In this document: one piece after another, positions 1-9,556 of the stretch
How positions within the stretch are numbered: the first letter of the stretch is position 1
Layout of the letters: the number at the start of each line of letters is the position of its first letter
Translations under genes and position numbers: made by a program
Notes under the pieces: generated by a model
Database searches by the model: none
What the model saw: the letters and a program-made list of their open reading frames with translations, nothing else
Told to the model about the DNA's origin: nothing
From: JAGIBJ01 sp047604965
Lineage (GTDB): Bacteria; Actinomycetota; Thermoleophilia; Solirubrobacterales; Solirubrobacteraceae
Direction: 5' to 3'
NCBI GenBank assembly: GCA_047604965.1
Contig: JASGGQ010000091.1
Location: 1-11,366 of the forward strand
Length of the DNA: 11,366 nucleotides

Positions 1-619
1 AGAGGCGCCGGATCTGCTTGGGCATCGTCGCGGAGAACAGCGCGACCTGCTTGTCGATCGGGGTCTCGTCGAGGATCGTCTCGACGTCTTCGGCGAAGCC
101 CATGTTCAGCATTTCGTCGGCCTCGTCGAGTACGAGGAAGCGCAGCTCGGAGAGGTCGAGGGTGCCCTTGCGCAGGTGGTCCATCACTCGGCCCGGAGTA
201 CCGACGACGATGTGTACGCCGCGCCGCAGGGCCGAGAGCTGCACGCCGTACCCCTGCCCGCCGTAGACCGGGAGCACGCGCACATCGCGCAGCGGCGCTG
301 CGTACTTCTCGAACGCCTCGCAGACCTGCAACGCAAGCTCGCGGGTCGGCGCGAGCACGAGCGCTTGCGGCGTGCGTTGGTGGAGGTCGAGCTGGGACAG
401 GATCGGGAGTGCGAACGCCGCAGTCTTGCCGGTGCCGGTCTGCGCGAGCCCGACGAGGTCGCGGCCTTCGAGCAGCGGCGGGATCGTCGCCGCCTGAATC
501 GGCGACGGGCTCTCGTACCCGATCTGCCGCACGGCCTTCAGGACGAGGTCGTCGAGTCCAAGTTGATCGAAGGTGATCTCTTCCGGCGTCGGATCGGGCT
601 CGTGAGAGTCGCTGCTCAT
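1..619 (-). CDS. deaD: DEAD-box RNA helicase, DeaD/CsdA type (N-terminal part, cut by window edge)
   Basis: ATP-dependent RNA helicase of the DeaD/CsdA group, which helps ribosome assembly and unwinds mRNA, notably in the cold. The first 206 residues are visible and the reading frame runs off the left edge. Motifs in order: a Q-motif region (about 17-46, with GYESPSPIQ), motif I AQTGTGKT (59-66), Ia PTRELALQ (91-98), a GG pair (120-121), Ib TPGR (141-144), motif II DEAD (165-168) and motif III SAT (196-198). LDEADEMLNMGF and the SALRRG-type spacing match E. coli DeaD closely. RecA-like domain 2 lies outside the window. The ATG at 619 is chosen because the Q motif follows at the usual distance. 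A TACCTT hexamer ends 6 nt before this ATG, so a leaderless start is possible, but I see no -35. The gene reads away from the TA island. Confidence 0.95.
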   Translation of the reverse strand, partial: MSSDSHEPDPTPEEITFDQLGLDDLVLKAVRQIGYESPSPIQAATIPPLLEGRDLVGLAQTGTGKTAAFALPILSQLDLHQRTPQALVLAPTRELALQVCEAFEKYAAPLRDVRVLPVYGGQGYGVQLSALRRGVHIVVGTPGRVMDHLRKGTLDLSELRFLVLDEADEMLNMGFAEDVETILDETPIDKQVALFSATMPKQIRRL

Positions 620-783
620 CCAACCAAGGTACGGGCTAGAGGCATTTGGGGTGGGGAAGGGTCAGGGCACGTTGGCCTTGCCGCACCGATGCGCGACCAC
701 GAAGCCCGAAGGCCAACACCCGCGCAGGCACGTCGTAGCAGCGTGCGACCTTGAGGGAATGGCAACGATGCCCACCCGGATTG

Positions 784-999
784 ATGGCGACCTGTTTGAA
801 GCTGCCGTTCGTGAATGCCGACGAGATCGCTGCTGAACGCTGGCCCGGCGAGGAAAGCGCACACGCATATGAGGCGTCTGCCGCGGCTGCGGAAGTGCGG
901 GCAGCGCTGCTGGAGCAGCGGCGCTCGTCGATCACCGAGACGGTGTTCAGCCATCCAAGCGGTCTCCCGCTAGCCCGCTTGCGCAGCGCGCCGACGTGA
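784..999 (+). pseudogene. Zeta-toxin-like P-loop kinase remnant (both ends missing)
   Basis: The frame from about 796 to 957 encodes LPFVNADEIAAERWPG, then an alanine-rich helix starting HAYEAS, then ITETVFSHPS. From memory this is the block just after the Walker A loop in zeta-toxin/COG4185 kinases, where NADEIA and ETVFSHPSK are typical. The preceding P-loop (GPNGAGKS-type) is absent: the frame upstream shows no such motif and no good start or ribosome binding site. The frame breaks up soon after the SHPS motif and stops at 999, so the C-terminal two thirds is lost. Without a Walker A it cannot be an active kinase. The ATG at 784 is only the first in-frame ATG and is not proposed as a real start. 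It sits directly upstream of an intact TA pair, which fits a worn-out TA locus. The assignment rests on motif recall, not on an alignment. Confidence 0.55.
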
Positions 1000-1063
1000 T
1001 AGCCGGACTGGGTCTCGCCAGCACTCGGCCGATCGACTGGTCGACTTCTCCCGGAGCGAAACG

Positions 1064-1080
1064 TAGCTAGGATCTAGCTA
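1064..1080 (+). promoter_or_regulatory. Palindromic operator overlapping -10 and start codon of phd-vapC
   Basis: A perfect 7-bp inverted repeat with a 3-nt centre, TAGCTAG-GAT-CTAGCTA, ends on the A of the antitoxin ATG. Its centre contains TAGGAT (1068-1073), a TAnnnT-type -10, placed exactly 6 nt before the ATG. That would put the transcription start at or next to the start codon, giving a leaderless mRNA. No good -35 is visible at 17 nt (CTTCTC at 1045-1050). Phd/YefM antitoxins usually bind palindromes over their own promoter, alone or with the toxin; that this palindrome is the operator is inferred from its position. Confidence 0.6.
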
Positions 1081-1301
1081 TGAAGGTCAACATGCACGAC
1101 GCGAAGACGCGTCTCAGCGAGTTGGTGGCCGCCGCTGAAGCGGGGGAGGAGGTGCTGATCGCGCGGCGCGGGACGCCCGCCGTGAAGCTCACGCCGGTCC
1201 GCGTACAGCATCCGCCGGTGCAGCTCGGCCTCCTGGCCGGAGAGATCGAGCTCGGCGAGGACTTCGACGCACCGCTCGACGACTTCGCGCCGTACACATG
1301 A
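1080..1301 (+). CDS. Phd/YefM-family antitoxin
   Basis: Antitoxin of a type II TA pair: the N-terminal half dimerises and binds the operator, and the C-terminal tail wraps and neutralises the toxin. The 73-residue length is normal. It begins MKVNMHDAKTRLSELV, the standard Phd/YefM opening, followed by AAEAGEEVLIARRGTPAVKLTPV (about 18-40), the conserved strand-turn-strand. The tail (about 48-73, LGLLAGEIELGEDFDAPLDD) is the acidic, probably disordered toxin-binding segment seen when the partner is a VapC PIN toxin. The ATG at 1080 is preferred over the one at 1092 because family members start MKV-N-M-H. Its stop overlaps the toxin start (ATGA at 1298-1301), so the two are translationally coupled with antitoxin first. 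An operator-like palindrome ends on its first base. Confidence 0.9.
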   Translation: MKVNMHDAKTRLSELVAAAEAGEEVLIARRGTPAVKLTPVRVQHPPVQLGLLAGEIELGEDFDAPLDDFAPYT

Positions 1302-1684
1302 CCGCCGACTCAGGGACCGTGCTCGTCGACACCCACATCGCGCTGTGGGCGCTTGGCGAACCCGCGCGACTCAGCGACGCCGAGCGCGCCGTACTCACGA
1401 GCCCGCGAATCGACCGCGTCCTGAGCCCCATCTCGGTGTGGGAAGCCGCGATCAAGCGCGAGGCCGGCAAGCTCCGCGCTCCGCGCCAGCTCGCCACAGT
1501 CCTCGCAGCGCAGTTCCGCATGCTGCCACTCGACGCAGCGCTACTCGAACAGGCAGCCCAGCTCCCGCGCCACCACGGCGACCCGTTCGATCGCGTGCTC
1601 GTCGCCCACGCCCTCGCCAGCGACTACACGGTACTCACCCGCGACGGGGAGTTCGCCGCGTACGGCGTGCGGATGGCGACGTAA
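1298..1684 (+). CDS. vapC: VapC-type PIN-domain ribonuclease toxin (partner of Phd/YefM antitoxin)
   Basis: PIN-domain endoribonuclease toxin of 128 residues, the usual VapC size. The acidic metal-binding set is complete: D11 (LVDTHIALWAL), E49 (SPISVWEAAIK), D98 (GDPFDRVLVAHA) and D116 (LTRDGEF). DTHxxLW, SVWE and DPFDR-LVA-A mark the VapC subgroup normally paired with Phd/YefM antitoxins, matching the gene in front. VapCs cleave tRNA or rRNA in the cytoplasm using Mg2+; the target of this one cannot be read from sequence. It starts at ATG 1298, overlapping the antitoxin by 4 nt. Just past its stop, the sequence runs into a broken mazF fragment on the opposite strand. No frameshift or missing catalytic residue was seen, so the pair looks functional. 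Confidence 0.92.
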   Translation: MTADSGTVLVDTHIALWALGEPARLSDAERAVLTSPRIDRVLSPISVWEAAIKREAGKLRAPRQLATVLAAQFRMLPLDAALLEQAAQLPRHHGDPFDRVLVAHALASDYTVLTRDGEFAAYGVRMAT

Positions 1685-1749
1685 GGGGCTCCGATCGAAG
1701 ACGAGCGGTGGCGCGCCTTGTCGAGCTGCGCGACGTGAATCGGCCGCAT
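1685..1749 (-). pseudogene. MazF/PemK-type toxin remnant A (N-terminus only, frameshifted)
   Basis: Read on the minus strand from ATG 1749: MRPIHVAQLDKAR, the characteristic opening of actinobacterial MazF-like toxins. The frame then goes off (HRSSS...). Shifting by one base restores PPLVFDRSPL, close to the P-x-LVL-R segment expected next, so a single base was probably lost near 1716-1719. The remaining ~85 residues of a MazF are missing: by about 1685 the sequence has become the 3' end of the convergent vapC. The ATG overlaps the stop of the upstream mazE-like gene (TGATG), the usual coupling in mazEF operons. Family assignment is from motif recall; the broken state is direct from the sequence. 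Confidence 0.6.
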
Positions 1750-1814
1750 CAGTCGAGCCCGGCGACATGCCGCTGCGCGTAGCCGGCGAGACCCGTCAGG
1801 TCCGGGTCAATGCC
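1739..1814. repeat. 76-bp imperfect direct repeat, copy A (mazE 3' end / mazF 5' end)
   Basis: This segment aligns without gaps to 2692-2767 with 65 of 76 bases identical. It covers the last ~21 codons of a mazE-like gene and the first codons of a mazF-like gene on the minus strand. Together with copy B it flands the fitA-like/vapC pair on both sides. Confidence 0.85.
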
Positions 1815-1967
1815 GGCTTCGGTGAGGATCGCCGCGTCTCGCGCAGCCACCGGCCGCCAACGCTCACACTCCAGCGCCGCACGACTCCGCGCGGCGCCGG
1901 CCGCCACCACGCCGTCCACGAAATCCACGAGGTCATCGGAGAGGCAAACCGCGATCTGCTTGCCCAC
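1749..1967 (-). CDS. MazE-like ribbon-helix-helix antitoxin, orphan and possibly eroded
   Basis: A 72-codon frame from GTG 1967 encodes MGKQIAVCLSDDLVDFVDGV, the beta-strand plus helix A of an RHH antitoxin, then SRAAL (start of helix B). The C-terminal half contains VAARDAAILTEAG and DPDLTGLAGYAQRHV, a tail I recall from actinobacterial MazE-like antitoxins. Helix B appears short: between SRAAL and ERWRP the usual VxRAL-type turn seems missing by about five or six residues, consistent with an in-frame deletion. The GTG is chosen because family members begin MGKQIAV or similar; there is no well-spaced Shine-Dalgarno. The frame continues upstream in-frame to an ATG at 2054, but that extension resembles nothing. 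Its partner mazF is destroyed, so it is at best a solitary antitoxin and may already be non-functional. Confidence 0.55.
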   Translation of the reverse strand: MGKQIAVCLSDDLVDFVDGVVAAGAARSRAALECERWRPVAARDAAILTEAGIDPDLTGLAGYAQRHVAGLD

Positions 1968-2028
1968 CCCCAAATGGTGCGGATCCGGGATCAAGTCGTG
2001 GTCCGGCGAAGTCGGGCCACGCGACGCC

Positions 2029-2064
2029 TTGTGCTTTACATGCGTTGGCGCCATAATGGCGCCA
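2029..2064 (+). promoter_or_regulatory. Leaderless promoter with 19-bp palindromic operator for fitA-like/vapC pair
   Basis: A -35-like TTGTGC (2029-2034), a 17-nt spacer and a -10 CATAAT (2052-2057) lie 6 nt before the ATG at 2064, placing the transcription start at the start codon. The -10 is centred in a perfect palindrome, TGGCGCCAT-A-ATGGCGCCA (2046-2064), with 9-bp arms. Ribbon-helix-helix antitoxins bind such palindromes to repress their own operon. Because of the symmetry, the other strand carries CATTAT, so weak transcription toward the mazE-like gene is also possible. The operator role is inferred from position and symmetry. Confidence 0.7.
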
Positions 2065-2294
2065 TGCCGAGCGTGCAAATCAAAGACGTCCCAGACGATA
2101 CGCACCGAGTGCTCAAGCAGCGGGCGGCTTCCTCACATCAGTCACTCCAGGAGTACTTGCGGGAGCGGCTGATCGCCGAGGCGAGCCGCCCGACGGTCGA
2201 CGAGGTGCTCTCTCGTGCCGGGGGGCGGGCGGGAGGCAGTATCTCGCTTTCGGAGGCTGTGGCTGAGGTGCGCAGCGACCGTGATAGTCGTTGA
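2064..2294 (+). CDS. FitA/VapB-like ribbon-helix-helix antitoxin
   Basis: Antitoxin of the second intact TA pair, 76 residues. Residues 1-10 (MPSVQIKDVP) form the DNA-contacting beta strand, DDTHRVLKQRAAS (11-23) helix A, and SLQEYLRERLIAEA (27-40) helix B. The signature VPDDxHxxLKxRAA-x-SLQEYL is that of FitA-like antitoxins. The rest (41-76: RPTVDEVLSRAGG, then SLSEAVAEVRSDRDSR) is the toxin-neutralising tail. ATG 2064 is the only start that gives the family N-terminus, and it coincides with the end of a 19-bp palindrome. The stop lies inside the toxin gene (14-nt overlap), so the two are expressed together. It is likely a cytoplasmic autorepressor. Confidence 0.9.
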   Translation: MPSVQIKDVPDDTHRVLKQRAASSHQSLQEYLRERLIAEASRPTVDEVLSRAGGRAGGSISLSEAVAEVRSDRDSR

Positions 2295-2679
2295 CGCGAG
2301 CGTGCTGATCGTCGCGCTTGCCGACGACGGGCAGGCAGGAGATGCGGCTCGGCAACGACTGCGTGGCGAGACCCTCGCAGCCCCCGAACTGATCGACCTC
2401 GAAGTCACGTCGGTCCTGCGCCGCAAAGAGCGGGCCGGCTCGCTCCCGCAACGTCGCGCCGCGCTGGCCCTCGCCGACCTCGCCGACCTGCCGATCGAGC
2501 GCGCCGCGCACCGCGCGCTGCTTCCGCGCTGCTGGGAGCTGCACAGCAACCTCACCGTCTACGACGCGGCCTACGTCGCCCTCGCGGAGCTGCTCGACGC
2601 TCCGCTGCTCACCGGCGACCGCCGTCTCGCACGCGCGCCGGGGATCGGTTGCCGGGTCGAGCTGCATGGCTGGACATAG
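2281..2679 (+). CDS. vapC: VapC/FitB-like PIN-domain ribonuclease toxin
   Basis: PIN-domain toxin of 132 residues starting at GTG 2281, overlapping its antitoxin by 14 nt. The acidic set is complete: D5 (IVVDASVLI), E41 (LIDLEVTSVLRR), D95 (LTVYDAAYVALAE) and D113 (LLTGDRRLA). DASVL, YDAAYVALAE and LLT-D are the standard VapC order. An earlier start at 2215 is possible in frame but adds 22 residues unlike the family and would overlap most of the antitoxin tail; GTG 2281 puts VVDAS right at the N-terminus as usual. A GAGG (2265-2268) lies 12 nt upstream. It is a probable tRNA- or rRNA-cleaving endonuclease whose target is not predictable here. It differs clearly from the first VapC, so the two pairs are unrelated acquisitions rather than a duplication. 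Confidence 0.92.
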   Translation: MIVVDASVLIVALADDGQAGDAARQRLRGETLAAPELIDLEVTSVLRRKERAGSLPQRRAALALADLADLPIERAAHRALLPRCWELHSNLTVYDAAYVALAELLDAPLLTGDRRLARAPGIGCRVELHGWT

Positions 2680-2682
2680 CCC

Positions 2683-2774
2683 CGCGCGTGGATCGGCCGC
2701 ATCAGCCGAGGCCGGCGACGTGACGCTGCGCGCAGCTGGCGAGACCGGCCAGGTCTGGGTCAGCGCCAAAGCAC
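2683..2774 (-). pseudogene. mazEF remnant B (internally deleted mazE, mazF start only)
   Basis: On the minus strand, bases 2767-2702 encode GADPDLAGLASCAQRHVAGLG then a stop, matching residue by residue the tail of the mazE-like gene at 1749-1967 (GIDPDLTGLAGYAQRHVAGLD). The stop again overlaps an ATG (TGATG, ATG at 2702-2700), followed by MRPIH, after which the similarity to MazF is lost. Just upstream, an AGGAG (2783-2779) lies 4 nt before GTG 2774, but that frame reads only V-L-W-R then stops. This suggests that the start region and the tail of a mazE gene were joined by a deletion that removed the DNA-binding domain. No functional product is expected. Confidence 0.6.
2692..2767. repeat. 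76-bp imperfect direct repeat, copy B (mazE 3' end / mazF 5' end)
   Basis: It aligns without gaps to 1739-1814, with 11 mismatches in 76 positions. The differences include four silent changes and several replacements in the mazE frame, so the two copies diverged some time ago. A few more bases (CGTG) match just left of the aligned block. Confidence 0.85.
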
Positions 2775-2790
2775 CTCGCTCCTACTTGAC

Positions 2791-2805
2791 ATAACGTACA
2801 TTATC
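2791..2805 (-). promoter_or_regulatory. Orphan palindrome with a -10-like box, probable relic TA operator
   Basis: ATAACGTACATTAT (2791-2804) is a 14-bp palindrome with one mismatched pair. On the minus strand it contains GATAAT (2805-2800), one base from the -10 consensus, followed by AGGAG and a GTG at 2774, i.e. in front of mazEF remnant B. Its AT-richness contrasts with the surrounding GC-rich DNA and resembles TA operators. It probably once controlled remnant B. On the plus strand a perfect TTGACA (2786-2791) is present, but no -10 follows at the right distance. Confidence 0.4.
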
Positions 2806-2808
2806 GAG

Positions 2809-2833
2809 CACTGCGAAACAGTGAAGTTTTCAC
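2809..2833 (-). terminator. Weak hairpins after pyrD; possible end of pyr operon transcript
   Basis: Two short overlapping inverted repeats lie 19-43 nt past the pyrD stop: GTGAA-GTT-TTCAC (2821-2833) and CACTG-CGAAA-CAGTG (2809-2823). They are mutually exclusive, only 5 bp each, and not followed by a U-run on the minus-strand transcript. A terminator role is weakly supported; Rho-dependent ending or read-through is equally likely. Confidence 0.2.
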
Positions 2834-2851
2834 ATCGCAGTCGGTAGGCGT

Positions 2852-3940
2852 TCAGGAACGCGGACGCGACGCCCAGCTGTCGCTCGCGCGCCCTGACAGC
2901 TCGCTGACCGACGCGATTCCCTCTCGCTCCAGGCAATCGAGCAGTTCCCGAGCGATATGCGCGGCGATCCACGGGCCACGGAACACCATCGCGCTGTACA
3001 GCTGCACGAGTGTCGCGCCGGCCGCAAGCTTCTGAAACGCATCCTCGCCGGTCGCCACGCCGCCGACGCCGACAATCGGAAGCTGCGGCCCGACCAGCTC
3101 ACGCAGCCGCGCCAAGGTGATCGTCGAACGCTCAAACAACGGCCGGCCTGAGAGACCACCGGCCTCAGCGGCGGCCACACCAGTCAGCGCGGATCGGTCA
3201 ACCGTCGTATTCGAGACGACCAGCCCATCGACGCCCCGCGCGAGAACGACCTTCGCCACGGCGGCAAGCGCATCGTCGTCGAGATCGGGAGCGACCTTCA
3301 GCAAGACCGGCACCGCGTGGCCGTTCGCGGCCGCCGCCGCATCACGCGCCTCCAGCACCCGCGCGAGCAGATCATCGAGCGCGCGCTCGGCTTGCAGGTC
3401 GCGCAACCCCGGAGTATTCGGGGAGCTGACGTTGACCGTGAAATAGTCGGCGAGCGGCGCGAACGCCTGAATCCCAGCGACATAGTCCGCGAGGCGATCG
3501 TGGGAATCCTTGTTCGCGCCAACGTTGACACCGACGATTCCGGGCTTGCCCGCTCGCCGCCCGAGTCGCGCCAGCGCCGCCGCATGCCCGGCGTTGTTGA
3601 AGCCCAGCCGGTTGATCAGCGCCCGATCTTCCGGCAGCCGGAACATTCGCGGCTTCGGATTGCCCGGTTGCGGCAGCGGCGTGACGGTGCCGACCTCGGC
3701 AAAACCAAACCCCATCCGCAGCAGCGCATCTGGAACTTCGGCGTCTTTATCGAAGCCGGCGGCTATCCCGATCGGGTTCGGGAACTCCAGCCCCAGCGCA
3801 CGCACGCGAAGCCGCGGATCGTCCGGCATGTCGGGCGTCGGCACCAGATGCAAGCGCAGCGCCCGCACCGCCAGGCGGTGGGCGCGTTCAGGGTCGGTCA
3901 GCCGAAACAGTCCGGCGGCGATCCACGGATAGGCGTCCAT
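2852..3940 (-). CDS. pyrD: Dihydroorotate dehydrogenase, class 2 (quinone-dependent)
   Basis: Oxidises dihydroorotate to orotate with FMN, passing electrons to the membrane quinone pool. The 362 residues include an N-terminal amphipathic segment (about 4-30, WIAAGLFRLTDPERAHRLAV), the membrane/quinone-tunnel helices that define class 2. Other motifs: NPIGIAAGFDKD (55-66), EVGTVTPLPQPGNPKPRMFR (82-101), INRLGFNN (109-116), VNVSSPNTPGLR (169-180, with the serine that acts as catalytic base in this class), the substrate/FMN lysine in LLKVAPDL (213-220), SNTT (243-246), and the FMN-phosphate region GVGGVATGEDA with QLYSAMVFRGP (about 291-323). The ~20-residue tail after ELLDCLERE is longer than in E. 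coli PyrD (336 aa) and looks unstructured. It is the last gene of the pyr operon and the only one not overlapping its neighbour: 9 nt separate it from carB. No pyrK lies nearby, as expected for class 2. Confidence 0.97.
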   Translation of the reverse strand: MDAYPWIAAGLFRLTDPERAHRLAVRALRLHLVPTPDMPDDPRLRVRALGLEFPNPIGIAAGFDKDAEVPDALLRMGFGFAEVGTVTPLPQPGNPKPRMFRLPEDRALINRLGFNNAGHAAALARLGRRAGKPGIVGVNVGANKDSHDRLADYVAGIQAFAPLADYFTVNVSSPNTPGLRDLQAERALDDLLARVLEARDAAAAANGHAVPVLLKVAPDLDDDALAAVAKVVLARGVDGLVVSNTTVDRSALTGVAAAEAGGLSGRPLFERSTITLARLRELVGPQLPIVGVGGVATGEDAFQKLAAGATLVQLYSAMVFRGPWIAAHIARELLDCLEREGIASVSELSGRASDSWASRPRS

Positions 3941-3949
3941 CGGCAGCGG

Positions 3950-7076
<3,127 letters not shown>

Positions 7077-7090
<14 letters not shown>

Positions 7091-8200
7091 TGATCTGCTC
7101 CAGGAAACGGTCGAAGAGGTAGAGGGCGTCGTTGGGGCCGGGGCCGGCCTCCGGGTGGTACTGCACCGTCCCGCCCGGTACGTCGAGCAGCGTGAGCCCT
7201 TCGACGGTGCGGTCGTACAGGTTGAGGTGGCTCAGCTCGGCGGCACCGAGGGCGGTCTCCCAGCGGACCGGCTCGTTGGTCTCCAGGCGCCGGACGCCGC
7301 CCGGTCCGACGACCGCAAACCCGTGGTTTTGCGAGGTGATCTCCACGCGGCCGGTTGCGAGATCCTTCACCGGATGGTTGCCGCCGCGATGGCCGAACGG
7401 CAGCTTGAACGTTTCCAAGCCGAGCGCGCGACTCATCAGCTGGTGGCCGAGGCAGATGCCGAAGGTCGGCTTGTGGCCGATCACGCCGCGCAGCGTGTCG
7501 ACGATGTCGTCGAGCGCGGCCGGGTCGCCTGGTCCGTTGGCGAGGAAGATCGCGTCGGCACCGGAGTCGATCAACGCCTGCGCATCGGTTCGTGCCGGGT
7601 AGAGCCGCAGCCGCGCGCCGCGCTGCACGAAGTTGCGGACGATCGAGCCTTTGATGCCGGTGTCGAGTGCGGCGATCAGCGGTCCGTCGCCGCTGCCGTG
7701 CTCGGTCATCACGGTGGGGCTGACCTCCTGCACGAGATCCTGGCCGGCCATCGGCGGTTCGGCATCGACGAGTTCGCGAGCTTGAGCGTCGCTGAGGTGC
7801 GCGGGGAAGATTCCGCCGCGCATCGAACCCCGGTCGCGGAGATGTTGGACGAGCGCGCGAGTGTCGAGTTCGTCGATCGCGACGATCCCGCAGTCGCGCA
7901 GCCAGTCGAGCCAGCCGCCTTCGGCGGTCGGGGCGTCTTCGCCGTTGGTGGCGGCGCGCATGATCACGCCGCGCGTCCAAATCCGGTCGCTTTCCATCGC
8001 CGCTTGGCTGACACCGTAGTTGCCGATGTGCGGGTACGTGAACGTAAGGAGTTGCCCGGCGAACGATGGGTCGGTGACCGACTCCTGGTAGCCGGCCATG
8101 CCGGTGGTGAACACCACCTCGCCGGTCACGTGCCCGGGCGCGCCGACGGCCTTGCCATCGAAGCGGGTGCCATCCTCAAGCAGGAGGTAAGCGTCTGAGG

Positions 8201-8204
<4 letters not shown>
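7077..8204 (-). CDS. carA: Carbamoyl-phosphate synthase small subunit (glutamine amidotransferase)
   Basis: Hydrolyses glutamine and hands ammonia to CarB. 375 residues from ATG 8204, the normal length. The N-terminal domain opens AYLLLEDGTRFDGKAVGAPG and contains GEVVFTTGMAGYQESVTDPS (28-47). The C-terminal class I amidotransferase domain carries the triad: C251 in GICLGHQLM, H350 and E352 in QYHPEAGPGPND. NGPGDP (223-228) and SQNHGFAV (291-298) are the other usual motifs. The frame is open much further upstream (to 8513), but that extension is a shadow of pyrC; ATG 8204 overlaps the pyrC stop by 4 nt (ATGA) and gives the family N-terminus. It likely also supplies carbamoyl phosphate for arginine synthesis, since no second car copy is visible here; that part is inference. 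Confidence 0.98.

Positions 8205-9552
<1,348 letters not shown>

Positions 9553-9556
<4 letters not shown>

Noticed and set aside
671..717. Inverted repeat GTTGGCCTT / AAGGCCAAC with a 29-nt gap upstream of deaD
   Set aside because: Nine bases with a long unstructured loop can arise by chance; there is no link to a promoter or gene end.
616..954. Minus-strand frames over 616-954
   Set aside because: Arg-rich shadows opposite the zeta-like fragment with no recognisable motif or ribosome binding site.
2215..2280. Earlier start for the second vapC
   Set aside because: The added residues do not resemble PIN proteins; VVDAS normally lies within the first few residues.
2786..2791. Perfect TTGACA on the plus strand as a promoter -35
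   Set aside because: No -10-like hexamer lies 16-19 nt downstream and no plus-strand gene follows; it is more likely part of the relic operator.
2775..2811. Minus-strand peptide MYVMSSRSEVLWR as an antitoxin N-terminus
   Set aside because: SRSEV resembles the start of an RHH helix but the match is too short; the region is better explained as operator and ribosome binding site.
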